NCBI GenBank assembly: GCA_027080315.1
Contig: JALWSI010000176.1
Coordinates: 6,139 to 15,276 of the forward strand
Source of the DNA: a bacterium
Lineage (GTDB): Bacteria; Thermosulfidibacterota; Thermosulfidibacteria; Thermosulfidibacterales; JALWSI01
Length of the DNA stretch: 9,138 nt
Reading direction: 5' to 3'
Of this stretch, positions 1-6,611 are shown one piece after another. Within the stretch, counting starts at the first letter, position 1, and every line of letters begins with the position of its first letter. The notes under the pieces were generated by a model. It was not told where the DNA came from, did not search any database, and was given only the letters and a program-made list of their open reading frames with translations. The translations under genes were made by a program, and so were the position numbers.

Positions 1-186
1 CTCCCCTTCGTGGTTGGACTGAAGCTGGCTAACCTCTAAACCCAGCTCTTGGGATTTGGCATCTATGGCTTCTTTTAGCCTTTCAAAGCTCCATTCACCG
101 TAGATTCCAGGCTCTCTAACCCCCAGCATATTAAGGTTGGGACCGTGAACCACCAGAACCCTTCTTTTGGCGATAGGAGCACTCAA
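1..186 (-). CDS. aroQ: 3-dehydroquinate dehydratase, type II (partial, N-terminal 62 residues)
   Basis: Type II dehydroquinase catalyses the third shikimate-pathway step, 3-dehydroquinate to 3-dehydroshikimate, in the cytoplasm as a dodecamer. Only the first 62 codons are visible; the gene continues past position 1. The frame shows the family's N-terminal signature: VVHGPNLNMLG (residues 12-22), then REPGIYG with the expected active-site Arg24 and Tyr29 on the flexible lid loop, and QSNHEGE at 56-62. The start is inferred as TTG at 184-186, because no ATG or GTG precedes the conserved strand and this TTG overlaps the stop of the upstream TPR gene (TTGA). That overlap suggests translational coupling; only a weak GAAGAG-like ribosome site is visible. 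The family is usually about 145-150 residues, so roughly 60 percent is outside the window. The catalytic His of the C-terminal half cannot be checked. Identity is very likely; the exact start is less sure. Confidence 0.93.
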   Translation of the reverse strand, partial: MSAPIAKRRVLVVHGPNLNMLGVREPGIYGEWSFERLKEAIDAKSQELGLEVSQLQSNHEGE

Positions 187-947
187 GGCTCTTCAGGCTC
201 CAGCATCTCAAGAAGAGGACGCAGTTTCTCAAGCCTATTCTTCACCTCTTGATCCTCTGGGTCCTTCTGTAAGAGCTTCTCTAAAACCTCCACAGCTTGG
301 GGAATAAGCCCCTGTTTATAGTAAAGGTCCGCCATCTCTACTGTGAGAAACTCTTCACCAAGCTCCCCATCAGCCTCGCCCTCCTCGGGAATCTCTATCT
401 CCTCGTCAAGGTTAATAACGGGAAGGTCGTCATCTTCAACCCCATCCTCAACCACAACCTCTGCAGCTTCAAGCCCCTCTTTAGTCTCAGGTTCAACGGA
501 AGCCTGTGCAAGCTTTTTAGACTTCTTAGCCCTTCTCTCAACCAGACGCTTAAGGTGGCTGTCTCTGAACTCTTCCAGCACAAAGAGATACTCCTCAATT
601 GCTTCATCATCCCTGCCCGCCCGACTGTACAACCTGCCCAAGCGCTTTCTGGCACCTAAGGCACAGGGGAATCTAACCTTAAGATCCTCCAGTACAGAGA
701 TGGCTCCCTCAACATCGTCCTTGGCCTCTTTGATCTGGGCAAGCATGTAAAGACCACCTGCATCTTCCGGGAAAGCCTCAACGAAGAGTTCGCAGTACTC
801 CTGAGCCTTATCAATAAGTCCTTCTTTCAGGCAAAGAGCCGCTAACGGCAGAAGGATTATAGGATTACTGTCTTTAAGGTACTGCTCCTCAAGTCTCTCT
901 CTGCGGGTGAGCTTCTTTCTCTTTCTCTTCAACAAGCCCAAGGGCAC
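183..947 (-). CDS. TPR-repeat protein with acidic central linker
   Basis: A 254-residue cytoplasmic-looking protein (no signal peptide or membrane helix) built of tetratricopeptide repeats, which normally act as protein-docking scaffolds. Residues 1-20 are strongly basic (KRKRKKLTRRER). Three TPR-like units lie at about 33-66, 67-99 and 100-133, with typical spacing such as LAALCLKEGLIDKAQEY and LGRLYSRAGRDDEAIEEY. A linker very rich in Asp/Glu follows (about 151-199). A last TPR at about 200-235 reads MADLYYKQGLIPQAVEVLEK. The GTG start at 947 is chosen because a perfect AGGAGGT lies 5 nt upstream and the next in-frame Met is residue 68, inside the repeats. It therefore overlaps aroK by 59 bp and its stop overlaps the aroQ start. 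Its role is unknown. Co-translation with shikimate genes and linkage to pilQ would fit a pilus-related or pathway-scaffold role, but neither is shown by the sequence. Confidence 0.85.
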   Translation of the reverse strand: MPLGLLKRKRKKLTRRERLEEQYLKDSNPIILLPLAALCLKEGLIDKAQEYCELFVEAFPEDAGGLYMLAQIKEAKDDVEGAISVLEDLKVRFPCALGARKRLGRLYSRAGRDDEAIEEYLFVLEEFRDSHLKRLVERRAKKSKKLAQASVEPETKEGLEAAEVVVEDGVEDDDLPVINLDEEIEIPEEGEADGELGEEFLTVEMADLYYKQGLIPQAVEVLEKLLQKDPEDQEVKNRLEKLRPLLEMLEPEEP

Positions 948-1434
948 CCAACACCTCCTCTGCCACCTCTTCGGGACTCTTTGGATGAGAAACTACCTCA
1001 ATCTGTGCCCTTCTGTAAAGTGGAAGCCTTGACCAGTACAGAGACTCAAACTGCTGCCTGTCTTCTGCCAGAGGACGGTTATTTGTACCAGACACCCTAT
1101 TCCATAAAGTATCAATAGACGCGTGGAGGTGAATGGTAACCCCGCTCTCTTCCATCACCCTCCAGTTATCCTCCTTCAACACAATCCCTCCACCGGTAGC
1201 CACCACAGAGGGATCCGGAGAGGCCGCAACCTCGTTTAGAACGTAGCTCTCAACCTCCCTGAAGTGCTCTTCTCCGTATTCTGAGAAGATCTCAGAGATC
1301 TCCACCCCAACGGTCTCTTCAATAAAACGATCAAGATCAACAAAGAAGGCTCCAAGTTTGTTGGCAAGTATCTCTCCTACAGTGCTCTTACCAGAGCCCA
1401 TAAAACCAACCAAATAGACGTGTCTCTGCTCCAT
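889..1434 (-). CDS. aroK: Shikimate kinase
   Basis: Phosphorylates shikimate at the 3-hydroxyl using ATP, the fifth step of the shikimate pathway; a cytoplasmic monomeric P-loop kinase. At 181 residues it is near the family's usual 165-180. Visible motifs: Walker A GFMGSGKST at 10-18; DLD at 33-35, whose second Asp is the expected shikimate/Mg contact; FREVE at 58-62 with the substrate-binding Arg59; ATGGG at 79-83; the lid with NNRPL and Arg120; and SRLPLYRR, whose Arg135 matches the second substrate Arg. The ATG at 1434 is preceded by TGAGGT, which overlaps the aroC stop, and lies 7 bp after that stop. The C-terminal tail after about residue 165 is acidic and highly charged (VEEKEKEAH) and is encoded within the overlap with the TPR gene, so it may be shaped by the other frame. 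Sited between aroC and the TPR gene in the pilQ operon. Confidence 0.96.
   Translation of the reverse strand: MEQRHVYLVGFMGSGKSTVGEILANKLGAFFVDLDRFIEETVGVEISEIFSEYGEEHFREVESYVLNEVAASPDPSVVATGGGIVLKEDNWRVMEESGVTIHLHASIDTLWNRVSGTNNRPLAEDRQQFESLYWSRLPLYRRAQIEVVSHPKSPEEVAEEVLGALGLVEEKEKEAHPQRET
953..959 (-). promoter_or_regulatory. Shine-Dalgarno for the TPR gene, inside aroK
   Basis: On the minus strand positions 959-953 read AGGAGGT, a perfect anti-16S match 5 nt before the GTG at 947. In the aroK frame the same bases encode Glu-Glu-Val. This site decides the start of the TPR gene and fixes the 59-bp overlap with aroK. Confidence 0.75.
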
Positions 1435-1441
1435 AGCTACC

Positions 1442-2605
1442 TCAACCCAAAGCGTCAGCCTTTTCTTTTACTTCCTCTACCCGGGAGCTTATCTCATCCA
1501 TGCTGTCACCACCGGTCTTCTCAAGAAGTGCATCGGCAAGCACTATGGCCAGCATAGCCTCCCCCACAACCGAGGCCGCAGGAACGGCACAAACATCAGA
1601 ACGCTCTTTTGCGGCAGAGACTGGTTCGCCTGTTAAGAGGTCAACTGAAGAGAGTGGCTTCATAAGAGTTGGTATGGGCTTCATGGCGCACCTAACAACG
1701 ATCTCCTCCCCGTTTGATACCCCACCCTCTATTCCTCCAGCCCTGTTGGTCTTCCTGATAGGACCAGCTTCAGAAGGATAGAGCTCGTCATGCACAGAAG
1801 ATCCGGGAAAGGCGCTACATTCAAACCCCATGCCAATCTCTACCCCTTTGATTGCCGGTATGCTCATAAGGGCCCCGGCTATTCGGGTATCTAAACGTCT
1901 ATCCCAGTGAACATAAGAACCCAAGCCCACAGGCACCCCCTTGGCTCTCACCTCAAATACGCCCCCGAGGGTGTCTCCTTCAGCCTTGGCTTCTTCTATG
2001 GCCTCAATCATCTCTTCCTCAGCCCTCTTGTCACAACAAAAGAGAGGAGATTCTTCAACACCCTCAAGTTCATCCCAGGTTGGCTCCATATCAATGCTAT
2101 GGAACCCTATGGAGACCACATGGGCGCGAATCTCAATTCCAAAGGACTTAAGCATGAGGGCACAAAGCCCCCCTGCTACCACCCTTGCAGCGGTCTCTCG
2201 GGCGCTGGCCCTTTCAAGCACATTGCGCACGTCAGAATGGCTGTACTTAATCACTCCAGCCAGATCCGCATGTCCAGGCCGGGGCATGGTAAGCCTCTGG
2301 CCGGAAGTATCCTTCACAGGCTCAACAGACATGGTATCTTTCCAGTTCTCCCAGTCACGGTTTCTCACAAGCATGAGTACAGGGCTTCCCAAGGTGTGGC
2401 CGTGCCTCACCCCTGAAAGGATCTCTACCCTGTCTTTTTCAATAGCCATCCTGCCGCCTCGGCCATAACCCTGCTGCCTTCGCCACAGGGCATGATTGAT
2501 AAATGCGACATCAACCTTTAGACCTGCAGGAAGCCCCTCCACCACCACCCCCAGACTGGGGCCGTGGGACTCACCAGCAGTGAGAAACCTTAAGCGAGAA
2601 AGCAT
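1442..2605 (-). CDS. aroC: Chorismate synthase
   Basis: Last step of the shikimate pathway: anti-1,4-elimination of phosphate from EPSP to give chorismate, needing reduced FMN; a cytoplasmic homotetramer. Its 387 residues match the usual 360-390. Motifs in order: GESHG at 11-15 with the catalytic-type His14; GYGRGGRM at 47-53 and following; [16 protein letters not shown] at about 73-88; [13 protein letters not shown] at 109-121 with His112; [12 protein letters not shown] at 131-142; a C-terminal [11 protein letters not shown] flavin/substrate loop; and a [12 protein letters not shown] segment. All signatures are intact. The form with NRDWENW resembles Bacillus- and Aquifex-type enzymes rather than the E. 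coli one. The ATG at 2605 follows the pilQ stop by 2 bp. Its own ribosome site is weak, so translation probably depends on coupling to pilQ. Confidence 0.97.
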   Translation of the reverse strand: MLSRLRFLTAGESHGPSLGVVVEGLPAGLKVDVAFINHALWRRQQGYGRGGRMAIEKDRVEILSGVRHGHTLGSPVLMLVRNRDWENWKDTMSVEPVKDTSGQRLTMPRPGHADLAGVIKYSHSDVRNVLERASARETAARVVAGGLCALMLKSFGIEIRAHVVSIGFHSIDMEPTWDELEGVEESPLFCCDKRAEEEMIEAIEEAKAEGDTLGGVFEVRAKGVPVGLGSYVHWDRRLDTRIAGALMSIPAIKGVEIGMGFECSAFPGSSVHDELYPSEAGPIRKTNRAGGIEGGVSNGEEIVVRCAMKPIPTLMKPLSSVDLLTGEPVSAAKERSDVCAVPAASVVGEAMLAIVLADALLEKTGGDSMDEISSRVEEVKEKADALG

Positions 2606-2607
2606 GC

Positions 2608-4860
2608 CTACAATTGGCCTAAGGCCCTTCTGGGTTTCTTTGGAGGGGTGGGTAAAATGGTGGGGGTGATAAATATCAAAAGCTCCTTTTTCTGAATTTG
2701 TTGAGACTCATGAGTGAAAAGCCAGCCTAACAAAGGTAATCTACTAAGACCAGGAACCCCATTCTTGTTGTTAGCGTCCAACTCTTCATATATACCACCA
2801 ATAACCAACGTATCTCCATTGTGCATACGAACAGAAGTGGTAACCGATCTTTTTTTGATTGGAACACCATCAGGGGTAATCTGCTCAAAATCAGGAGAAT
2901 CTTTGGTGATTTCAACATTCATCAAAATATCTCCACTGGATGTAATGTGTGGTGTAACAGTAAGGCTCATAGTAGCTTCTTCAAAATCTGTCTCCGTCCC
3001 TGATTCCGACACTGTTTTATAAGGTATTTCATATCCTTGCTCTATCTTTGCTTCCTGATTATCCAGAGTTATCACCTTAGGTTGAGAGATTACCCTCCCT
3101 AATCCGTTACTCTCAAGAGCAGACAGACGCATATCTATGCCAAAAGTCTGTTCCTTATTCAAAAGGCTTGCGGCAATAGCCCCTCCTGATCCAATTGTGG
3201 TGGCAGAAGGTAAGTCTATCACATACCCAGGGAAGCTTGGAGCCCATCCTGCAGTCTCGCCCATTTTAGCTGTGGACTGTTTCACAGCATCCCCAGACCT
3301 TACCCCAGCACCTCCAACTCCAAAAGAGTAAGGAAAGTTCATCTCGGTCTTGCTCTGATGCCACAAAAATCCCCACTGAATTCCAAGCTCTTTCGCATAA
3401 TCGGTACTAACATCCACTATTTTGGCAGCGATCTGCACCTGAGGAGTTGGGGTGTCTATCTGATCAATGAAGTCTAACACCGTGTCTATGCGAGAGCGGA
3501 TATCCTTAACCACCAGAGAGTTGGTTCGCTCTATCACATTCACCTCACCCCTATCGCTAAGCAAAGGGGTGATGAGATTAACCACGTCTTTTGCCTCAGA
3601 GTAGTTGAGAGGAATCACCTCGGTGGCCAAAGGCTCAAGCTTCTCAATGGCTCTACCAGCCTCTTCTTGAGCTCTCATCTCGCTCTTTATGTTATCCAAG
3701 GTTGAGATTCTCACGATTCCATTTTCTTCAATCATCCCCAGACCATTCATCTTCAGTATAAGATCCAAGGCCTGGTCCCAAGGCACGTTTTTTAGTTGAA
3801 CGGTAACCTTGCCACTCACATTTGGATCTATCACGAAGTTCATCTTGCTTATCTCTGCCATAAGCTGCATAACTTCCCAAAGGTCCGCATCTTTGAACTT
3901 AAGGGAAACCCTTCTGCCCTTAAAAACCCTCTTCTCTCCAAAAGGATTTGTAGAAGAGGCACCTAACACCACTCTGGGGCCTGATTCTGTGGTGACCTCG
4001 CTGTTCTTAAGGGCAAGCTCTATCTTATCGCCATTTTTGTCTATGCTACACTCCTGCTCTCCCTTTAGATTCAATATGACGCTGGTGGTTTTAGAATGTG
4101 GGTCATAGGTGATCCTTAGCTTTTCAATCTCCCTCTGAGGATTGTAAAGGGTATCCACATTTGACTGATTCTCCGTATTAAAAAGCCTGAGAACATATCG
4201 GGGAGGATCCTCAAGGTAGCTAAGGTGGGTTTTGCCCCAAAAGCTCTTTCCTTTAAGTATAACCTTGTTATCCTTTATTGAAACACTAAGAAGGGAGTTT
4301 AATGCTGACTCATTATTCTCTGCCTCAACGGTCTTTGATTCAGAGTATTTATGAGTGGTCTCACTTGAAGTCTTGCTTGTTACATTAGTTTTTTCTTTCT
4401 TTTTCTCAACAGTCTTTTTAGGCTCTTCCTTCTTTTTCGACGCCTGTTCATTAGATTCCTCATTGGTAGAGTCACCAGATATAGCAAGATAGGGAACCTC
4501 TTTAGGAAGTCTCAAACGAACAAAGGCATCTTTATTTATCAATCCCTCCTTTATCAACTTATCTCTCAAAGACTCTGCCTTATCTTTCGTATCAAACCCA
4601 CCAACTGACAGGGTATATCTATCGCCTTTTTTGCCAATAAAACATATAAGCCTGTGGTGCCTATATAACTGTTCTGCCTGATGATCCAGTTCTGAAATGG
4701 ACTTTTCACTTACAGAAATAACCTGAACAGTGTATATTTTATTGGATGAGTCTGAACCTTTCTTTATTAAGTCAGCCGCGTTATTAGCTGCGAAAGCCCC
4801 TTCGCACAATACCCATAACAGGAGCCCCAACACCATCAACCATCTTGACCTTCTCTTCAT
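2608..4860 (-). CDS. pilQ: Type IV pilus secretin PilQ with N-terminal SPOR and AMIN domains
   Basis: A 750-residue outer-membrane secretin forming the gated ring through which type IV pili (or a DNA-uptake or type II-like machine) pass. Domains: Sec signal peptide 1-24 (basic MKRRSR, hydrophobic core, AFA cleavage site); SPOR-like domain about 41-118 ([26 protein letters not shown]), expected to bind denuded peptidoglycan; Lys/Ser/Thr/Glu-rich linker about 128-183; AMIN domain about 190-286, another envelope-binding module; STN/N0 domain about 315-388 ([20 protein letters not shown]); secretin N1 domain about 412-470; secretin barrel about 570-735 ending in the hallmark [14 protein letters not shown] and [13 protein letters not shown]. 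The ATG at 4860 has AGGAGGA 5 nt upstream. First gene of the operon; no pilM, N, O or P lies directly upstream, because the neighbour is divergent. No lipobox is evident. A type II-like secretin is the alternative, but AMIN domains favour PilQ. Confidence 0.93.
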   Translation of the reverse strand: MKRRSRWLMVLGLLLWVLCEGAFAANNAADLIKKGSDSSNKIYTVQVISVSEKSISELDHQAEQLYRHHRLICFIGKKGDRYTLSVGGFDTKDKAESLRDKLIKEGLINKDAFVRLRLPKEVPYLAISGDSTNEESNEQASKKKEEPKKTVEKKKEKTNVTSKTSSETTHKYSESKTVEAENNESALNSLLSVSIKDNKVILKGKSFWGKTHLSYLEDPPRYVLRLFNTENQSNVDTLYNPQREIEKLRITYDPHSKTTSVILNLKGEQECSIDKNGDKIELALKNSEVTTESGPRVVLGASSTNPFGEKRVFKGRRVSLKFKDADLWEVMQLMAEISKMNFVIDPNVSGKVTVQLKNVPWDQALDLILKMNGLGMIEENGIVRISTLDNIKSEMRAQEEAGRAIEKLEPLATEVIPLNYSEAKDVVNLITPLLSDRGEVNVIERTNSLVVKDIRSRIDTVLDFIDQIDTPTPQVQIAAKIVDVSTDYAKELGIQWGFLWHQSKTEMNFPYSFGVGGAGVRSGDAVKQSTAKMGETAGWAPSFPGYVIDLPSATTIGSGGAIAASLLNKEQTFGIDMRLSALESNGLGRVISQPKVITLDNQEAKIEQGYEIPYKTVSESGTETDFEEATMSLTVTPHITSSGDILMNVEITKDSPDFEQITPDGVPIKKRSVTTSVRMHNGDTLVIGGIYEELDANNKNGVPGLSRLPLLGWLFTHESQQIQKKELLIFITPTILPTPPKKPRRALGQL

Positions 4861-4901
4861 TGTGATCCTCCTGATAGTTTCTCCTCTATTCTCACTTTAA
4901 G

Positions 4902-4931
4902 AATATATCCTTATAACTCTATATTCGTCAA
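4902..4931 (-). promoter_or_regulatory. Candidate sigma-70 promoter of the pilQ-aro operon
   Basis: On the minus strand TTGACG (4931-4926) and TATATT (4907-4902) are separated by 18 bp, both close to sigma-70 consensus. Transcription would begin near 4895, giving a leader of about 35 nt holding the pilQ Shine-Dalgarno (AGGAGGA at 4872-4866). A second TATAAT about 45 bp further upstream has no good -35 partner. No terminator or other promoter is evident before aroC, so this could drive the whole minus-strand operon. Pattern match only. Confidence 0.45.
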
Positions 4932-5164
4932 TAGCCTTTTTGGCATTATAGTGCAATTTTTTATATGGTTACCTTCTAATGTTTTAACTTTTAAAACTCC
5001 CAATATCCCTTAACACAAAATATGCTCTACTAATCTTATCTACTCCTAATATGTAGTATTTCTTCCAACTTTAAAAGGCTCAGAAATTCATCAAAGATCC
5101 TCACGAACATTGATCACAAAGAAGGAGACCACAAAACAGAAACGATAAAAGTTACTAATTACTC

Positions 5165-5192
5165 TTGAAGCTGAGATAATAGAGCCTATATT
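5165..5192 (+). promoter_or_regulatory. Candidate sigma-70 promoter of the cytochrome bd-like operon
   Basis: TTGAAG (5165-5170) and TATATT (5187-5192) are 16 bp apart. Transcription would start near 5199, giving a leader of about 38 nt with AGGAGGT at 5225-5231, 5 nt before the ATG at 5237. Spacing is slightly short, so this is a moderate match without further support. Confidence 0.38.
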
Positions 5193-5236
5193 GGGTGAAC
5201 GCTTTTAAGTAATTCCATTCCAAAAGGAGGTGCTGC

Positions 5237-6598
5237 ATGTATCCATTATTTGAGGTACCTTTGGTTGGAGGCCCCATCCTTATTGCCCTCATAGCGGTCT
5301 TTCATATCTTACCCTGCCACCTCGCCACCGGAGCCTTCTGGATCACCTACTTCATTGAACGGAAGGCCTACAACGAGAACCGTCCTGACCTGTTAGAGTT
5401 TCTGAAGAAGTACACCCTTTTCATCCTAATCTTCTGCTTCGTCACTGGTTCAATAACCGGTGTTGGTATCTGGTTCGCCTCTTCCGTGACCGCTCCAAGG
5501 GCCATATCGGGATTGATCCACAACTACGTGTGGGGCTGGGCAACAGAATGGGTGTTCTTCATTATTGAGATTGTCACCATATACATCTACTACTACACCT
5601 TTGAGAAGATCTCTCCAAAGGCACACATGCGCATAGGGCTTATCTATGCAATGGCGGCTTGGACAAGCATGGTGATAATCACCGGAATCCTCGCCTTCAT
5701 GATGACCCCAGGGAAATGGCCGGTAACTGGAGGCTTCTTCGACGGTTTCTTCAACCAGACCTACTGGCCCCAGTTGCTAACCAGAACAGCTTTGATGTTC
5801 GTAATTGGTGGCATATTTGGTTTAGTGGTTGCCCCCTTTGTAACCAATAGCTCTGCCAGAGAGACCGTGACTAAAACAGCCGCCAAGTGGGTGGTAGGTG
5901 GAGCCGTATTCACCGCTTTGTTCGCAACCTGGTACTTCTACAGGATCCCCCAGTCTGCAAGGGAGCTCATCATTTCAGGATACCCCTACCTGAAACTCAT
6001 GGGCTTTGTGGCCATTGGATCGTTAGCTCTGGTAACTCTATTCGCCCTTGTATGGGCGCTCCCCAAGCCTCTATCCCTGAATCCCATAGCCTCTATAGTG
6101 ATGGTGATCGTCCTCTTTGCAGGCATAGGTGGCTTTGAAAGCATCAGAGAGATCGTGCGCAGGCCCTACCTGATCCCCGACTACATGTACAGTAACCAGA
6201 TCATAGGCCACGACATGCCCGCTAAGGGAGTGAAGGCTGAGTCTGAACTGATCAACAAAGAAGGTTTCTTGAAGTATGCGAAGTTCGTACCCCAAGGACT
6301 GAGAGAGATCAACGAAAAGAACTTTATGGACGCAGGCAGAATCATCTCTAAGTATCAGTGTATGAGCTGCCATACCTTCTCCCCAGATGGAAGACTCTCT
6401 ATTCAGAAGCTACTCAACAGCGCCGGAATGAGCGCTCCAGAAGACGTGGCCGATCTATTGGATTCACTTGGAGACTACCCGTACATGCCACCCTTTATGG
6501 GAACAGAGGTGGAGAAGAGAGCCACTGCAGCATACCTGGCAAAACTGGCATCTCCAGATGCGGAAGTTGATCCCAAATGGGTAGTGAACGGAGAATGA
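5237..6598 (+). CDS. Cytochrome bd-like (CydA-family) subunit fused to C-terminal cytochrome c
   Basis: A 453-residue inner-membrane protein: about 8 helices (roughly 12-35, 59-81, 98-121, 131-154, 183-202, 218-235, 250-274, 284-303), then a periplasmic class I cytochrome c. By eye the membrane part follows E. coli CydA: His23 matches the haem d ligand H19, Glu111 matches E107, the KAHM segment with His130 matches QHM, Met255 matches the b558 ligand M393, and REIVRRPY (304-311) matches AEYGRQPW with Glu305 at the E445 position. The b558 ligand H186 position holds Arg183. The long quinol loop is absent. The c domain has CMSCH at 375-379 and probable Met axial ligand in YMPPFMG (Met417). An even helix count puts haem c outside the cytoplasm if the N-terminus is periplasmic as in CydA. 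This resembles the described haem-c-containing bd-superfamily enzymes (the 'OR-C' type, as I recall it). Oxygen reduction is inferred, not shown. Confidence 0.88.
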   Translation: MYPLFEVPLVGGPILIALIAVFHILPCHLATGAFWITYFIERKAYNENRPDLLEFLKKYTLFILIFCFVTGSITGVGIWFASSVTAPRAISGLIHNYVWGWATEWVFFIIEIVTIYIYYYTFEKISPKAHMRIGLIYAMAAWTSMVIITGILAFMMTPGKWPVTGGFFDGFFNQTYWPQLLTRTALMFVIGGIFGLVVAPFVTNSSARETVTKTAAKWVVGGAVFTALFATWYFYRIPQSARELIISGYPYLKLMGFVAIGSLALVTLFALVWALPKPLSLNPIASIVMVIVLFAGIGGFESIREIVRRPYLIPDYMYSNQIIGHDMPAKGVKAESELINKEGFLKYAKFVPQGLREINEKNFMDAGRIISKYQCMSCHTFSPDGRLSIQKLLNSAGMSAPEDVADLLDSLGDYPYMPPFMGTEVEKRATAAYLAKLASPDAEVDPKWVVNGE

Positions 6599-6611
6599 AG
6601 GAGGGCTAAAA

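Larger units (their letters stand above)
4861..5236. other. AT-rich divergent intergenic region
   Basis: 376 bp between the divergent pilQ and cytochrome operons, clearly richer in A/T than the flanking genes. It holds the two candidate promoters listed separately, the two Shine-Dalgarno sequences at its ends and a loose direct repeat (TCTACT at about 5025 and again at about 5038). The part between about 4935 and 5160 shows no tRNA, no strong hairpin and no ORF above about 25 codons with a ribosome site. It may carry regulator sites, but no operator can be named with confidence. Confidence 0.7.

Noticed and set aside
1907-2468. Long plus-strand open frames opposite aroC
   Set aside because: They are antisense shadows of a well-conserved gene, with Ser/Pro-rich low-complexity translations and no ribosome site or family match.
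4789-4806. Lipoprotein signal in PilQ (Cys19 in WVLC)
   Set aside because: The residue before the Cys is Leu, not Gly/Ala/Ser, and a good signal peptidase I site (AFA) follows at residues 22-24.
4938-4956. Sigma-54-like TGGCA...TGCAA element
   Set aside because: The distance between GG and GC is one base short of the required 10, so it does not fit the -24/-12 consensus.
5035-5109. Minus-strand ORF of 24 codons in the intergenic region, starting MFVRIFDEF
   Set aside because: No ribosome site before the ATG, no partner gene or terminator, and length expected by chance in AT-rich DNA.
5108-5120. FNR/CRP-like half site TTGATCACA
   Set aside because: Only one half is present; the matching inverted half is missing, and it lies about 85 bp before the proposed start.
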